Shown one piece after another: positions 19,945-27,349 of a DNA stretch of 37,707 nucleotides. The DNA comes from Clostridium chrysemydis (GTDB lineage Bacteria > Bacillota > Clostridia > Clostridiales > Clostridiaceae). The stretch spans positions 1 to 37,707 of the forward strand of contig NZ_JADEKP010000014.1 of the NCBI RefSeq assembly GCF_015234215.1, written 5' to 3'. The notes beneath the pieces are model-generated. The model searched no databases. It saw nothing but the letters and a program-made list of their open reading frames with translations, and was not told the DNA's origin. The stretch's first letter is position 1. Every line of letters begins with the position of its first letter. Both the position numbers and the translations under genes were made by a program.

Positions 19945-20517
19945 TTAAGAAGAGGCTTTAGCTTTGTTTATTTCTGAGTCTAATATATTAATAGTTTGAG
20001 ATAAACTATTAGAAATAAATTTAGCTAAAAGCATTACTGTATAAAGTCTAGTGTTTTGTAAAACCATAAATTCGTAATTACCAGAGATATTAACAACTCC
20101 TGTAATACTCAGGTCACCAACTTGAGGTAAGTCTTTATTAAGTGCTAAGCCTGGACTTAGAGGAGAATCCTCTATAAAAACATTTCCTATAGAATTAATA
20201 CTTCCTAAAGAGGCATCTATAGCTATAATGTAAGGATTTTCAAAGTTAGATTCTATATGAAGTAACGTTTCTCTAAGATTTTTAGAATGTACTGGATTTT
20301 CTAAAGAACCAAAACTATAAACATTTAAAGAGTTAAAGTTTAAATTTGATCCGACTAAAGGACCTAAACAATCTCCAGTAGCTCTGTCAGATCCTATAGA
20401 AACTATAACTAAAGGTCTGTTCTTAATAAAAACTGGTTTTAGCTTTTTATATAAATATTCTATTGTTAGATCAGATGCTTCCTTAAAGGTTACATCAACG
20501 AAAAAATTACAATTCAT
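19945..20517 (-). CDS. yyaC: Spore protease YyaC
   Basis: A 190-residue member of the YyaC family, related to the germination protease Gpr that degrades small acid-soluble spore proteins. Diagnostic segments are IVSIGSDRATGDCLGPLVGS, YGSLENPVH-like FGSLENPVHSKNL, AIDASLG, and PGLALNKDLPQVGDLSITGVVN. The gene beside spo0J is a conserved location in spore formers, although the actual protease activity of YyaC is not well proven. The ribosome-binding site (GAGGAGG) is excellent but lies in a hairpin. The gene is on the minus strand, opposite to replication. Confidence 0.93.
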   Translation of the reverse strand: MNCNFFVDVTFKEASDLTIEYLYKKLKPVFIKNRPLVIVSIGSDRATGDCLGPLVGSNLNFNSLNVYSFGSLENPVHSKNLRETLLHIESNFENPYIIAIDASLGSINSIGNVFIEDSPLSPGLALNKDLPQVGDLSITGVVNISGNYEFMVLQNTRLYTVMLLAKFISNSLSQTINILDSEINKAKASS

Positions 20518-20559
20518 AAAAAAACCTCCTCATACAGTTAATTATTACCATAAGAGGAG
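20518..20559 (-). terminator. Hairpin between the desulfurase gene and yyaC that also contains the yyaC ribosome-binding site
   Basis: On the minus strand, CTCCTC (20554-20559) pairs with GAGGAG (20526-20531), plus three more pairs beyond a mismatch. The 3' arm is followed by GTTTTTTT and then the yyaC ATG. It looks like an intrinsic terminator 12 bases after the upstream gene, but its 3' arm is the yyaC Shine-Dalgarno. It may therefore both attenuate transcription and mask translation. Confidence 0.55.
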
Positions 20560-20570
20560 ATTTGTATACA

Positions 20571-21728
20571 TTAAAATATTAAATTTTTTTTAGCAGAATT
20601 TAAAACATCTAAAGCCTTATCTATATCTTCTTCTGTATTAAAGTAAGATATGCTAAGTCTAACTGTTCCTGAAGGGAAACTTCCTATAGTTTTATGGCAA
20701 TTAGGAGCGCAATGTAATCCAGATCTATTACTAATTCCATTATCCTCTAAATAGAATGCTAATTCAGAAGGGTCTACTCCCTTTAAATTAAAAGAAAGAG
20801 ATGTTGTTGAATTTTGACATGTTAAATCTCCGTATACTATATAATCACCTATATCTAATAAGCCTTTAGAAAGTTTTTTATAAAGATATTTATTTTTTTT
20901 AGATATTTTTTCTAAACCTTCATTATTAATAAAATCAATGCCAGCTGATAACCCTATAATTCCAGGGATATTTAAAGTCCCACTTTCAAACTTATCTGGA
21001 AGGAAGTTTGGCTGATAAATATCGTGAGATAGACTTCCTGTCCCACCCTCTATAAATGGAGTACAAACTTCGTTTAATTCATCAGAAATTATAAAACCTC
21101 CAATTCCTTGAGGGCCAAATAAACTTTTATGTCCAGTAAAGGCAAGAGCGCTAAGATTTAATTCTTTAAAATCTATAGGAACAGTACCTGCTGATTGTGC
21201 TGAATCTATAATAAAAAAAATATTATTTTTTTTGCAAATCTCACCTATTTCTTTGATAGGTTGAATAGTTCCTATAACGTTAGATGCATGAGTCAGTATT
21301 ATTAGTTTTGTATTAGGTTTTATTCTTTTTTCAAAATCTTTAGGGTTTATAAAACCTTCTTTTGAAGCTTCAACAAATTCAACATCTACACCTAATTTTT
21401 CATTTGAACTTATTAAAGGTCTTACAACTGAATTATGCTCTAACGAAGAAGTTAAAACGTGATCGTTAGGTTTTAATAACCCTTTAATTAATATGTTTAG
21501 TGAAGTTGTTATATTATTTGTAAATATAACATTTTCTATTTTTTCAAAATTAAAAAATTTAGCTATCTTTTCTCTAGCTAAAAAAATTTCACGATTACTT
21601 TCTAAAGCGTTAAAATTATTTGATCTATTTGCATTTCCACCAACATTAACCATGTAGTTGTACATAGAATCAACTACTGATTTTGGTTTTGGGAAAGTAG
21701 TACTTGCATTATCTAAATATATATTCAT
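20571..21728 (-). CDS. Cysteine desulfurase family (class V aminotransferase)
   Basis: A PLP enzyme of the NifS/SufS/CsdA fold, expected to release sulfur (or selenium) from cysteine or selenocysteine. In 385 residues it has YLDNASTTFPKP at the N-terminus, LEHNSVVRP near 97, DSAQSAG near 175-181, the PLP lysine at 201 (TGHKSLFGPQG), and the loop Cys340 (NRSGLHCAP). The GLHCAP motif resembles the group often found beside DUF3343 proteins, and such a gene is the next one, divergently oriented. The true start is ATG 21728 behind AAGGTG; the frame stays open ten codons further without a ribosome-binding site. The specific substrate is not provable here. Confidence 0.9.
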   Translation of the reverse strand: MNIYLDNASTTFPKPKSVVDSMYNYMVNVGGNANRSNNFNALESNREIFLAREKIAKFFNFEKIENVIFTNNITTSLNILIKGLLKPNDHVLTSSLEHNSVVRPLISSNEKLGVDVEFVEASKEGFINPKDFEKRIKPNTKLIILTHASNVIGTIQPIKEIGEICKKNNIFFIIDSAQSAGTVPIDFKELNLSALAFTGHKSLFGPQGIGGFIISDELNEVCTPFIEGGTGSLSHDIYQPNFLPDKFESGTLNIPGIIGLSAGIDFINNEGLEKISKKNKYLYKKLSKGLLDIGDYIVYGDLTCQNSTTSLSFNLKGVDPSELAFYLEDNGISNRSGLHCAPNCHKTIGSFPSGTVRLSISYFNTEEDIDKALDVLNSAKKNLIF

Positions 21729-21749
21729 AACACGACACCTTTCTACAAA

Positions 21750-21768
21750 ATTATACAAAAATGTATAA
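21750..21768 (-). promoter_or_regulatory. -10 element and operator-like inverted repeat of the desulfurase gene
   Basis: On the minus strand TATAAT (21750-21755) lies 21 bases before the start codon. It overlaps an inverted repeat TTATACA-AAAA-TGTATAA (21751-21768). No good -35 is visible. A bound repressor or activator at this repeat would sit on the -10. Confidence 0.5.
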
Positions 21769-21847
21769 AATTAAAAATTATATCTAAATTCTTATCTAGA
21801 TATCATTATAAATCAAAAAATAGTTATATTCATTAATTTAAGATAAA

Positions 21848-21878
21848 ATGACATTATAAATATTTATGATATTATAAT
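21848..21878 (+). promoter_or_regulatory. Putative promoter of the DUF3343 gene
   Basis: ATGACA (21848-21853) is followed by TATTAT after 16 bases (21870-21875); an overlapping TATAAT is at 21873-21878. The surrounding region is very AT-rich, so the exact hexamers are uncertain. Confidence 0.45.
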
Positions 21879-21919
21879 ATAATAGAAGTCATCATTAATA
21901 ATGTTAAGGAGAGATACAG

Positions 21920-22153
21920 ATGAAATATTATATAATGGTTTTTAAAAATACTCACGATGCTATGAATGCAGAAAAAGTATTAAAAGAAAAAGGCTATAAA
22001 TTTAGAATAATGCCTACACCAACTACTATAACTCAAAGCTGTGGTATTTGTGTTAGGGTTGATAGTGAAGAAATTTTAAAAGAAATGATGAATGAAGGTT
22101 TAGATTATAAGAATATATATCTAAGGGATTCAGAAGGATATAAAGAATATTAA
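21920..22153 (+). CDS. DUF3343 protein, putative Se/S carrier-like
   Basis: A 77-residue protein of the DUF3343 family, annotated as putative Se/S carrier-like. It has a small ferredoxin-like fold pattern (YYIMVFKNTHDAMNAEKVLKEKGYKFRIMPTPTTI) and a conserved cysteine motif SCGICVRV (two Cys three residues apart). Family members are often linked with cysteine-desulfurase-like genes and selenium or sulfur handling. Here the neighbouring desulfurase gene is divergent, sharing the 191-base upstream region. The ribosome-binding site is AAGGAG. The biochemical role is not experimentally settled. Confidence 0.87.
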   Translation: MKYYIMVFKNTHDAMNAEKVLKEKGYKFRIMPTPTTITQSCGICVRVDSEEILKEMMNEGLDYKNIYLRDSEGYKEY

Positions 22154-22180
22154 TATCATTTTAAAGGGGGATTAAAAAAA

Positions 22181-23083
22181 TTGAATATGCTTCTTTTTAA
22201 GGCAGATATGTATGGAGATGGAATAAAACTAGGTTTTCTTGAAATAAGCGCAGAAACTATTGAGAAAATAGTTAGAGAAGGATTAAAAGTAATAATTATA
22301 TTATTTTTAATGTTTATTTCAATAAAAATAGGAAATAAAATAATAGATAAGTTCATAGAAAAACAAGTGGAAAGTGAAAACAAAAGATTTTCTATGAGTA
22401 CTCAAAAAGCTATGACTATAGGAGGCCTTTTAAAGAGTTTACTTAAATATGTAGTTTATTTTATAGGAATAGCAGGAATACTTGCTGATTTCTTTAAAGG
22501 AATATCCTTAACGGCTGCAAGTATCGGAGGCTTTGCTATAGGGTTTGGGGCTCAAAGTTTAGTTAAAGACTTAATAAATGGTTTTTTCATTTTATTTGAA
22601 GACCAATACGGGGTTGGAGATTATGTTACTATAGGAACTTTTTCAGGGATAATAGATAGCATTGGGATAAGAACGACTGCTATTAAAGATTTTAATGGAG
22701 ACATGCATCTTATACCTAATGGAACTATTCAAGCTGTTACAAATCATTCTAAGAATGATAAACAATTCATAGTTGATGTATCAGTATCTTATAACACAGA
22801 TTTAGATTATGCACTTGATACTTTAAAATCAGCAGCTTCTAGATTTGAAGACGAGAACCCAGAAGTTACAAGACCTTTAGAAGTTTGGGGAGTAACAGCC
22901 CTTGCCTCATCAGGAGTAACTATAAGAACAGTAGGATATTGTACTCAGATGAATCAATGGTCTATTGAAAGAGGATTAAGAAAGGTATTAAAAGAAGCTT
23001 TAGATAAGGCTGGAATAGAGATACCATTTAATACAACAGAAATAATAGTAAAAAGTGAAGAGAAAATAAAACAGGAGGCATAA
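22181..23083 (+). CDS. Small-conductance mechanosensitive channel, MscS family
   Basis: A pressure-release channel for hypo-osmotic shock. The 300-residue product has three membrane segments: about 36-52, 82-103, and the pore helix TM3 AASIGGFAIGFGAQSLVKD near 110-128. The MscS beta domain (DYVTIGTFSGIIDSIGIRTT, then HLIPNGTIQAVTNHSKND) and an alpha/beta C-terminal domain follow. The TTG at 22181 is 10 bases after AAAGGGGG and is preferred over the ATG two codons later, whose spacing would be 16. It resembles Bacillus YkuT-type members. DUF951 follows after two bases. Confidence 0.93.
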   Translation: MNMLLFKADMYGDGIKLGFLEISAETIEKIVREGLKVIIILFLMFISIKIGNKIIDKFIEKQVESENKRFSMSTQKAMTIGGLLKSLLKYVVYFIGIAGILADFFKGISLTAASIGGFAIGFGAQSLVKDLINGFFILFEDQYGVGDYVTIGTFSGIIDSIGIRTTAIKDFNGDMHLIPNGTIQAVTNHSKNDKQFIVDVSVSYNTDLDYALDTLKSAASRFEDENPEVTRPLEVWGVTALASSGVTIRTVGYCTQMNQWSIERGLRKVLKEALDKAGIEIPFNTTEIIVKSEEKIKQEA

Positions 23084-23085
23084 TT

Positions 23086-23274
23086 ATGGTTGAGAATTTT
23101 GAATTAGGCGATATAGTCGAAATGAAAAAAGAGCATCCTTGCGGTGAAAAAAATTTTGAAATTATTAGAGTTGGTGCAGATGTAAAAATTAAATGCACAA
23201 AATGTGGGAGAATAATTATGATTCCAAGAAGTAAATTTCAAAAGGGTGCAAAAAAATTAATTGGAAAAGTTTAA
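23086..23274 (+). CDS. DUF951 family small zinc-binding-like protein
   Basis: A 62-residue protein of the DUF951 family. It begins FELGDIVEMKKEHPCGEKNFEIIRVGADVKIKC, then TKCGRIIMIPRSKF. Three cysteines (C-G ... C-T-K-C) suggest a small zinc ribbon. The function is unknown. The ribosome-binding site lies inside the end of the channel gene, so the two are translated together. Confidence 0.9.
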   Translation: MVENFELGDIVEMKKEHPCGEKNFEIIRVGADVKIKCTKCGRIIMIPRSKFQKGAKKLIGKV

Positions 23275-23288
23275 TTATGTAAAAAAGC

Positions 23289-23317
23289 TTGAAAAAAATA
23301 TACAATAGTGTTAGAAT
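23289..23317 (+). promoter_or_regulatory. Promoter of the rpsF-ssb-rpsR operon
   Basis: TTGAAA (23289-23294), 17 bases, TAGAAT (23312-23317). The start site would be near 23324, just before the S6:S18 leader structure. Confidence 0.65.
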
Positions 23318-23330
23318 TAGAAATTGAAAT

Positions 23331-23366
23331 CCCTGCTATGCAAAGCATAGCCGTTAGTCCGAGGGG
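23331..23366 (+). promoter_or_regulatory. S6:S18 ribosomal-protein leader motif
   Basis: In the rpsF 5' leader a hairpin GCTATGC-AAA-GCATAGC (23335-23351) is closed by an outer stem CCCT (23331-23334) with AGGG (23362-23365). An asymmetric bulge between them (CGTTAGTCCG) ends in CCG next to the outer stem. This is the pattern of the described S6:S18 binding motif, which mimics the 16S site and allows the S6-S18 complex to repress its own mRNA. The ribosome-binding site (AGGAGG) directly follows the outer stem. Confidence 0.75.
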
Positions 23367-23377
23367 AGGAGGTGAAA

Positions 23378-23668
23378 ATGATGAGAAAGTACGAAACTAT
23401 ATTCATATTACACCCATCACTTGACGAGGAAGCTGTAAAAGCTAACGTTGAAAAGTTCACGGGTATAATAGAAAATGGCGGAGGAACTGTTGACACTGTT
23501 GATGCTTGGGGTAAGAGAAAACTTGCTTACGAGATCAAAAAAGTTAACGAAGGTCACTACACTTTAGTAGAGTTCACTGCTGACACTGAATTACCAAAAG
23601 AATTAGAAAGAAATTTCAGAATTAGTGATGCTGTTATAAGACACATCGTAATAAGCAAAGAAGCGTAA
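23378..23668 (+). CDS. rpsF: 30S ribosomal protein S6
   Basis: S6 binds the central domain of 16S rRNA together with S18. The 96-residue product starts MMRKYETIFILHPSLDEE and contains DAWGKRKLAYEIKK and a C-terminal IRHIVISKEA, all typical. The frame is open two codons further to a GTG, but this lies within the ribosome-binding site AGGAGGTG. ATG 23378 or the next ATG (23381, spacing 8) are the realistic starts. First gene of rpsF-ssb-rpsR; autoregulation by the leader is likely. Confidence 0.96.
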   Translation: MMRKYETIFILHPSLDEEAVKANVEKFTGIIENGGGTVDTVDAWGKRKLAYEIKKVNEGHYTLVEFTADTELPKELERNFRISDAVIRHIVISKEA

Positions 23669-23682
23669 GAGGTGAGATTGTT

Positions 23683-24123
23683 ATGAACAAAGTTATACTT
23701 ATTGGTAGACTTACAAAAGATCCTGAATTGAGATTCGCAGCTGGTACTGGAAATGCTGTAACAAGATTTTCAGTTGCAGTTACAAGACAATTCAAGAGAG
23801 ATGAAGCTGACTTTATTAATTGTGTAGCATTTAGTAAACAAGCAGAAACAATAGCACAATATCTTACAAAAGGAAGTCAAATCGCAATTACTGGTAACAT
23901 TAGAACTGGTAGTTACGATGCACAAGACGGTTCAAAAAGATACACTACTGATGTAGTTGTTGAAAACTTTGAATTCGTTGGTGGAAAAGGAAGTAATACT
24001 TCTTCTTCAAATAATGACTTCAGTGGAAATAATTCTGACTTTTCAGCTACTCCAAATGATTCATTTGGAAGTGGTTTCGATAATGACATGACTCCTGTCG
24101 ATGACGGAGATATGCCGTTTTAA
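23683..24123 (+). CDS. ssb: Single-stranded DNA-binding protein
   Basis: A 146-residue OB-fold protein that coats single-stranded DNA in replication and repair. It starts MNKVILIGRLTKDPELRF and carries DFINCVAFSKQAETIAQYL and GSYDAQDGSKRYTTDVVVENF. A disordered Ser/Asn/Asp-rich linker leads to the acidic interaction tip DDGDMPF. The GAGGTG ribosome-binding site lies just after the rpsF stop. The position between rpsF and rpsR is universal in Firmicutes. Confidence 0.98.
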   Translation: MNKVILIGRLTKDPELRFAAGTGNAVTRFSVAVTRQFKRDEADFINCVAFSKQAETIAQYLTKGSQIAITGNIRTGSYDAQDGSKRYTTDVVVENFEFVGGKGSNTSSSNNDFSGNNSDFSATPNDSFGSGFDNDMTPVDDGDMPF

Positions 24124-24151
24124 ATTTTTTTGAGTAAGGAGGGAAACTGCA

Positions 24152-24403
24152 ATGAGAGAAAACAACAACAGAAGATCTGGCGGAAGAATGAGAAGATCTA
24201 AAAGAAAAGTTTGTGCTTTTTGTGTTGAAAAAGCTACTGAGATAGATTACAAAGATGTAGCTAAGTTAAGAAAGTTCGTTACAGAAAGAGGTAAAATATT
24301 ACCAAGAAGAATTTCTGGAACTTGTGCTAAGCACCAAAGACAATTAACTACTTCAGTTAAGAGAGCAAGAAACATAGCTTTATTACCATTCACAACTGAA
24401 TAG
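24152..24403 (+). CDS. rpsR: 30S ribosomal protein S18
   Basis: An 83-residue basic protein containing [39 protein letters not shown] and [20 protein letters not shown], the S18 signature. CxxC plus a later CxxH suggests the zinc-binding form. S18 pairs with S6 on the 30S platform. The ribosome-binding site is AAGGAGGG, 9 bases before the ATG. Confidence 0.98.
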   Translation: MRENNNRRSGGRMRRSKRKVCAFCVEKATEIDYKDVAKLRKFVTERGKILPRRISGTCAKHQRQLTTSVKRARNIALLPFTTE

Positions 24404-24414
24404 TAATAAGATAG

Positions 24415-24449
24415 AAAGAGTATGACGTAAGTTATACTCTTTTATTTTT
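24415..24449 (+). terminator. Intrinsic terminator after rpsR
   Basis: A 12-bp stem (AAAGAGTATGAC / GTTATACTCTTT, one G-U pair) is capped by a GTAA tetraloop of the GNRA type. TTTATTTTT follows. Confidence 0.92.
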
Positions 24450-24547
24450 CTATTAATTTGGGTAAAATATAATAAATGTAGTATTATAAAAAATAAAGCG
24501 TAAAAATATACTTATTCAAATAATTGGAAAAAAATACCTCTAAAATG

Positions 24548-24576
24548 TTGCAATCGTATTTGAAAAAATTTAGAAT
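24548..24576 (+). promoter_or_regulatory. Promoter of the MazG-like/gdpP/rplI/lonC/dnaB cluster
   Basis: TTGCAA (24548-24553), 17 bases, TAGAAT (24571-24576), 33 bases before the first start codon. The rest of the 205-base interval from 24404 holds only the terminator above and AT-rich sequence. Confidence 0.6.
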
Positions 24577-24608
24577 ATAGATACAAGGGAATTTAGGGGT
24601 GAGAAATT

Positions 24609-24932
24609 ATGAAAAGAAAAGATTTTAATATAATGGGTAATGTTAAGATTATAGAGAGCCTTAAGGCTCAATTATTAAGAGTTATTGGAGATTTTTATAC
24701 ACTGCTAACTAGAGGAAGTAATGTGTGTGAGGATGCTATAGTTGAATGTATAGCGGGTGCAATTATAATTTTATATACTTTAGGAGACAAATTAGGATAT
24801 TCTTTGCCTGAAATAGATCATGAAATAAAGACAAAGTTAGATAGAGGAATAAGAGCTGAAGATGAAGTTGAAAAAGAAGGCAAAAGTTTAAGTAAGCTTA
24901 AAGAGTATATTTCAAATAGGAGAGACCAATAA
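24609..24932 (+). CDS. MazG-like family protein
   Basis: A 107-residue all-helical protein of the clostridial MazG-like family, related to nucleotide pyrophosphohydrolases. The MazG-type helices are visible (GSNVCEDAIVECIAGAIIILYTLGDKLGYS, then EIDHEIKTKLDRGI). The full E-x-x-E-x-x-D metal motif of MazG is not clearly present, so hydrolase activity is uncertain. The ribosome-binding site is AGGGGTGAG. It precedes gdpP by 22 bases and probably shares a transcript with it. Confidence 0.75.
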   Translation: MKRKDFNIMGNVKIIESLKAQLLRVIGDFYTLLTRGSNVCEDAIVECIAGAIIILYTLGDKLGYSLPEIDHEIKTKLDRGIRAEDEVEKEGKSLSKLKEYISNRRDQ

Positions 24933-24954
24933 CTAAATTAGGAGGCGTTCTATT

Positions 24955-26889
24955 ATTAATAAATCATACTTAAGAAATAATATAAATCAATTTATATTAA
25001 TAGTTGTGGCAATCGTTGCTATTATATTAGGGCACCAAGGAATTGGGTTATTATTTTTTGTTGTATATTTGATAAATAATTTATATAGCTTAATTAACTA
25101 TTGGAGAAAAGAAAAAAATATCAACTACTTTATAAAAGCAGTTGATAAATCAATAGATAGTAACTTAGCTAATTTAATAATTCCAACAGCACTAACTGAC
25201 ACAAAAGGTAATATCTTATGGAATAATAAGATATTTACTACTATTTGTGATGCAGACTACGTTATAGGTAAAAATATCTTAAGTGTAGCAAATGGCCTTA
25301 ATATAGAAGGAGTAGCGTATAAGAAAAATGGATTCCATCAAAGGCTCAAAATAGAAGATAATCTTTACGATGTTTATATAGAGCAAATATCAAATGGAGA
25401 TATGGAATGCTTAGTTATTTATTTTAATGATATAAGCGAATTTATAGGTGTTGAAAAGACAAAAGAAAGTATAATGCTTATAGAAGTTGATAATTTAACA
25501 GAAGTATTAGAAACTACAGAAGACAGTAATAAACCTTTAGTTATTGCTGAATTTGAAAGACTAATAAACGCTTATGCTGATGAATATAATGCTATGATTA
25601 AAAAATATGATAAGGGAGAATATATCTTATCGGTTCAAGACAGAAACATAGAAAAAGAAATATCTAATAAATTTTCTATCTTAGAAGATATATCAAAGAT
25701 AGATAAAGGAAATAAGATGGAACTTACACTTAGTATAGGTGTAGGAAGAGGAGGGGCAACTCCTCAAGAAAATCAAAGCTTTGCTATTGTTGCTAAAGAG
25801 TTAGCATTAGGTAGAGGTGGAGATCAGGCTATAATTAAAAACAAAGAAGATATTCAAGTCTTTGGTGGAAACAGCAAAGAAATAGAAAAAAGAAATAGAG
25901 TTAGAGCTAGAGTTGTAGCGCACGCTTTAAAGGAACTTATTTTTGAAAGTTCAAATATATTTATAGTAGGCCATATAAACATGGATATGGATTGTTTTGG
26001 TTCTGCTATAGGTTTATCTAACATAATTAAAAAGTTAGGTAAAGAATGCAATGTAGTTTTAGATAACAATACAGGTGCTATAGAACCTTATTTAAGTAAG
26101 ATTAAAGCTACAGGAAAGTATGATAACCTATTTATAACAGGTGATACTGCAGAAAAAAATCTTAAAGAAGATACTTTGATTATAATAGTTGATGTGCATA
26201 ATAAAAATTATGTAAGTAATTTAAGTCTTATAGAAAAGGCAAATAAAAAAGTAATAATAGACCATCACAGAAGAAGCCCTAATATTTTAGAAGGAACTCT
26301 TTTAAATTATATAGAGGTTTATGCATCATCAACATCAGAAATGATAACAGAGATAATTCAATATATGATAAATAAACCTAAGCTATCTAAAATAGAAGCT
26401 GAAGGGCTTTTAGCCGGAATTTATATGGATACAAAAGGGTTTTCATTTAAAACTGGAGTTAGAACCTTTGATGCAGCATCTTTCTTAAAAAAGATGGGTG
26501 CAGAAACTATGGAAGTAAAAAAATTATTTACAGATAACTTAGAAGATTATATAAAGATTTCAGAAACTATAAAATCGGCAAAAATTAATAATTCTACAGC
26601 TATTGCAGTTGCACCTAAAGATGTTAATAGCGTAATAGTTGCTAAATCCGCAGATGAACTTTTAAATATATCAGGAATATTAGCTGCATTTGTATTAGCT
26701 AATATTAATGAGGAAATATATATAAGTGCAAGGTCTGTTGGAGATATAAATGTTCAAGTTGTATTAGAAGCCTTAGGTGGAGGTGGACATTTAAATATCG
26801 CAGGTGCTAAAATAGTAAATAAATCAATAGATGAAGTTTTAGAATTATTAAATGATAATATACAAAAATACTTAAGGGTGGGTGAATAA
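24955..26889 (+). CDS. gdpP: Cyclic-di-AMP phosphodiesterase GdpP (DHH/DHHA1), likely AUU start
   Basis: A membrane-anchored enzyme that hydrolyses c-di-AMP to pApA, lowering this essential second messenger. The 644-residue product has two N-terminal membrane helices, a PAS-like domain, a degenerate GGDEF domain (SIGVGRGG near the signature position), and a DHH/DHHA1 phosphodiesterase. The DHH part carries [29 protein letters not shown] and the C-terminal [13 protein letters not shown]. No ATG, GTG or TTG lies between an in-frame stop (24934) and a GTG at 25006 that has no ribosome-binding site and would cut into the first helix. A strong AGGAGG (24940-24945) stands 9 bases before ATT at 24955, giving (M)NKSYLRNN. 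The start is therefore inferred as AUU. Confidence 0.9.
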   Translation: MNKSYLRNNINQFILIVVAIVAIILGHQGIGLLFFVVYLINNLYSLINYWRKEKNINYFIKAVDKSIDSNLANLIIPTALTDTKGNILWNNKIFTTICDADYVIGKNILSVANGLNIEGVAYKKNGFHQRLKIEDNLYDVYIEQISNGDMECLVIYFNDISEFIGVEKTKESIMLIEVDNLTEVLETTEDSNKPLVIAEFERLINAYADEYNAMIKKYDKGEYILSVQDRNIEKEISNKFSILEDISKIDKGNKMELTLSIGVGRGGATPQENQSFAIVAKELALGRGGDQAIIKNKEDIQVFGGNSKEIEKRNRVRARVVAHALKELIFESSNIFIVGHINMDMDCFGSAIGLSNIIKKLGKECNVVLDNNTGAIEPYLSKIKATGKYDNLFITGDTAEKNLKEDTLIIIVDVHNKNYVSNLSLIEKANKKVIIDHHRRSPNILEGTLLNYIEVYASSTSEMITEIIQYMINKPKLSKIEAEGLLAGIYMDTKGFSFKTGVRTFDAASFLKKMGAETMEVKKLFTDNLEDYIKISETIKSAKINNSTAIAVAPKDVNSVIVAKSADELLNISGILAAFVLANINEEIYISARSVGDINVQVVLEALGGGGHLNIAGAKIVNKSIDEVLELLNDNIQKYLRVGE

Positions 26890-26890
26890 C

Positions 26891-27337
26891 ATGAAAGTTA
26901 TTTTATTAAAAGACGTAAAAGGAAAAGGTAAAAAGGGAGATGTAGTTAACGTATCAGACGGATATGCAAGAAACTTTTTATTTGTAAAGAAATTAGCAGA
27001 AGAAGCAACAGATAATAATCTTCACATATTAAACAACATAAAAGAAAATGAAAGAAAGCAAAAATTAGCTGAACTTGAAGCAGCTCAAAAGTTAGCTGAA
27101 GACTTAAAAGGTAAAGAAATAAAAATGACAGCTAAAGCTGGAGAAAATGGAAAATTATTTGGGGCTATAACTAGTAAAGATATAGCAGGAGAAATAAAAA
27201 AATCATACAACGTAGATATAGATAAGAAAAAAATAGTAATGGATACAATAAAAATAGCAGGTGGATACGAAATAGAAGTAAAATTATACCCTAATGTATC
27301 AACTAAAATGAAGGTATTAATTGTTCCAACAGCATAA
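26891..27337 (+). CDS. rplI: 50S ribosomal protein L9
   Basis: A 148-residue ribosomal protein with an N-terminal domain [21 protein letters not shown] and [10 protein letters not shown], a long central helix ([20 protein letters not shown]-like), and the rRNA-binding C-terminal domain ([13 protein letters not shown]). The ATG at 26891 gives the usual family length. The frame is open to an upstream GTG that lies in the end of gdpP and in the ribosome-binding region GGGTGGGTGA. It starts one base after the gdpP stop. Confidence 0.97.
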   Translation: MKVILLKDVKGKGKKGDVVNVSDGYARNFLFVKKLAEEATDNNLHILNNIKENERKQKLAELEAAQKLAEDLKGKEIKMTAKAGENGKLFGAITSKDIAGEIKKSYNVDIDKKKIVMDTIKIAGGYEIEVKLYPNVSTKMKVLIVPTA

Positions 27338-27349
27338 GGAGGATTCAAT

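Noticed and set aside
21729-21919. T-box or other cysteine/selenium riboswitch upstream of the desulfurase or DUF3343 gene
   Set aside because: No T-box motif, no terminator-antiterminator structure; only promoters and an inverted repeat.
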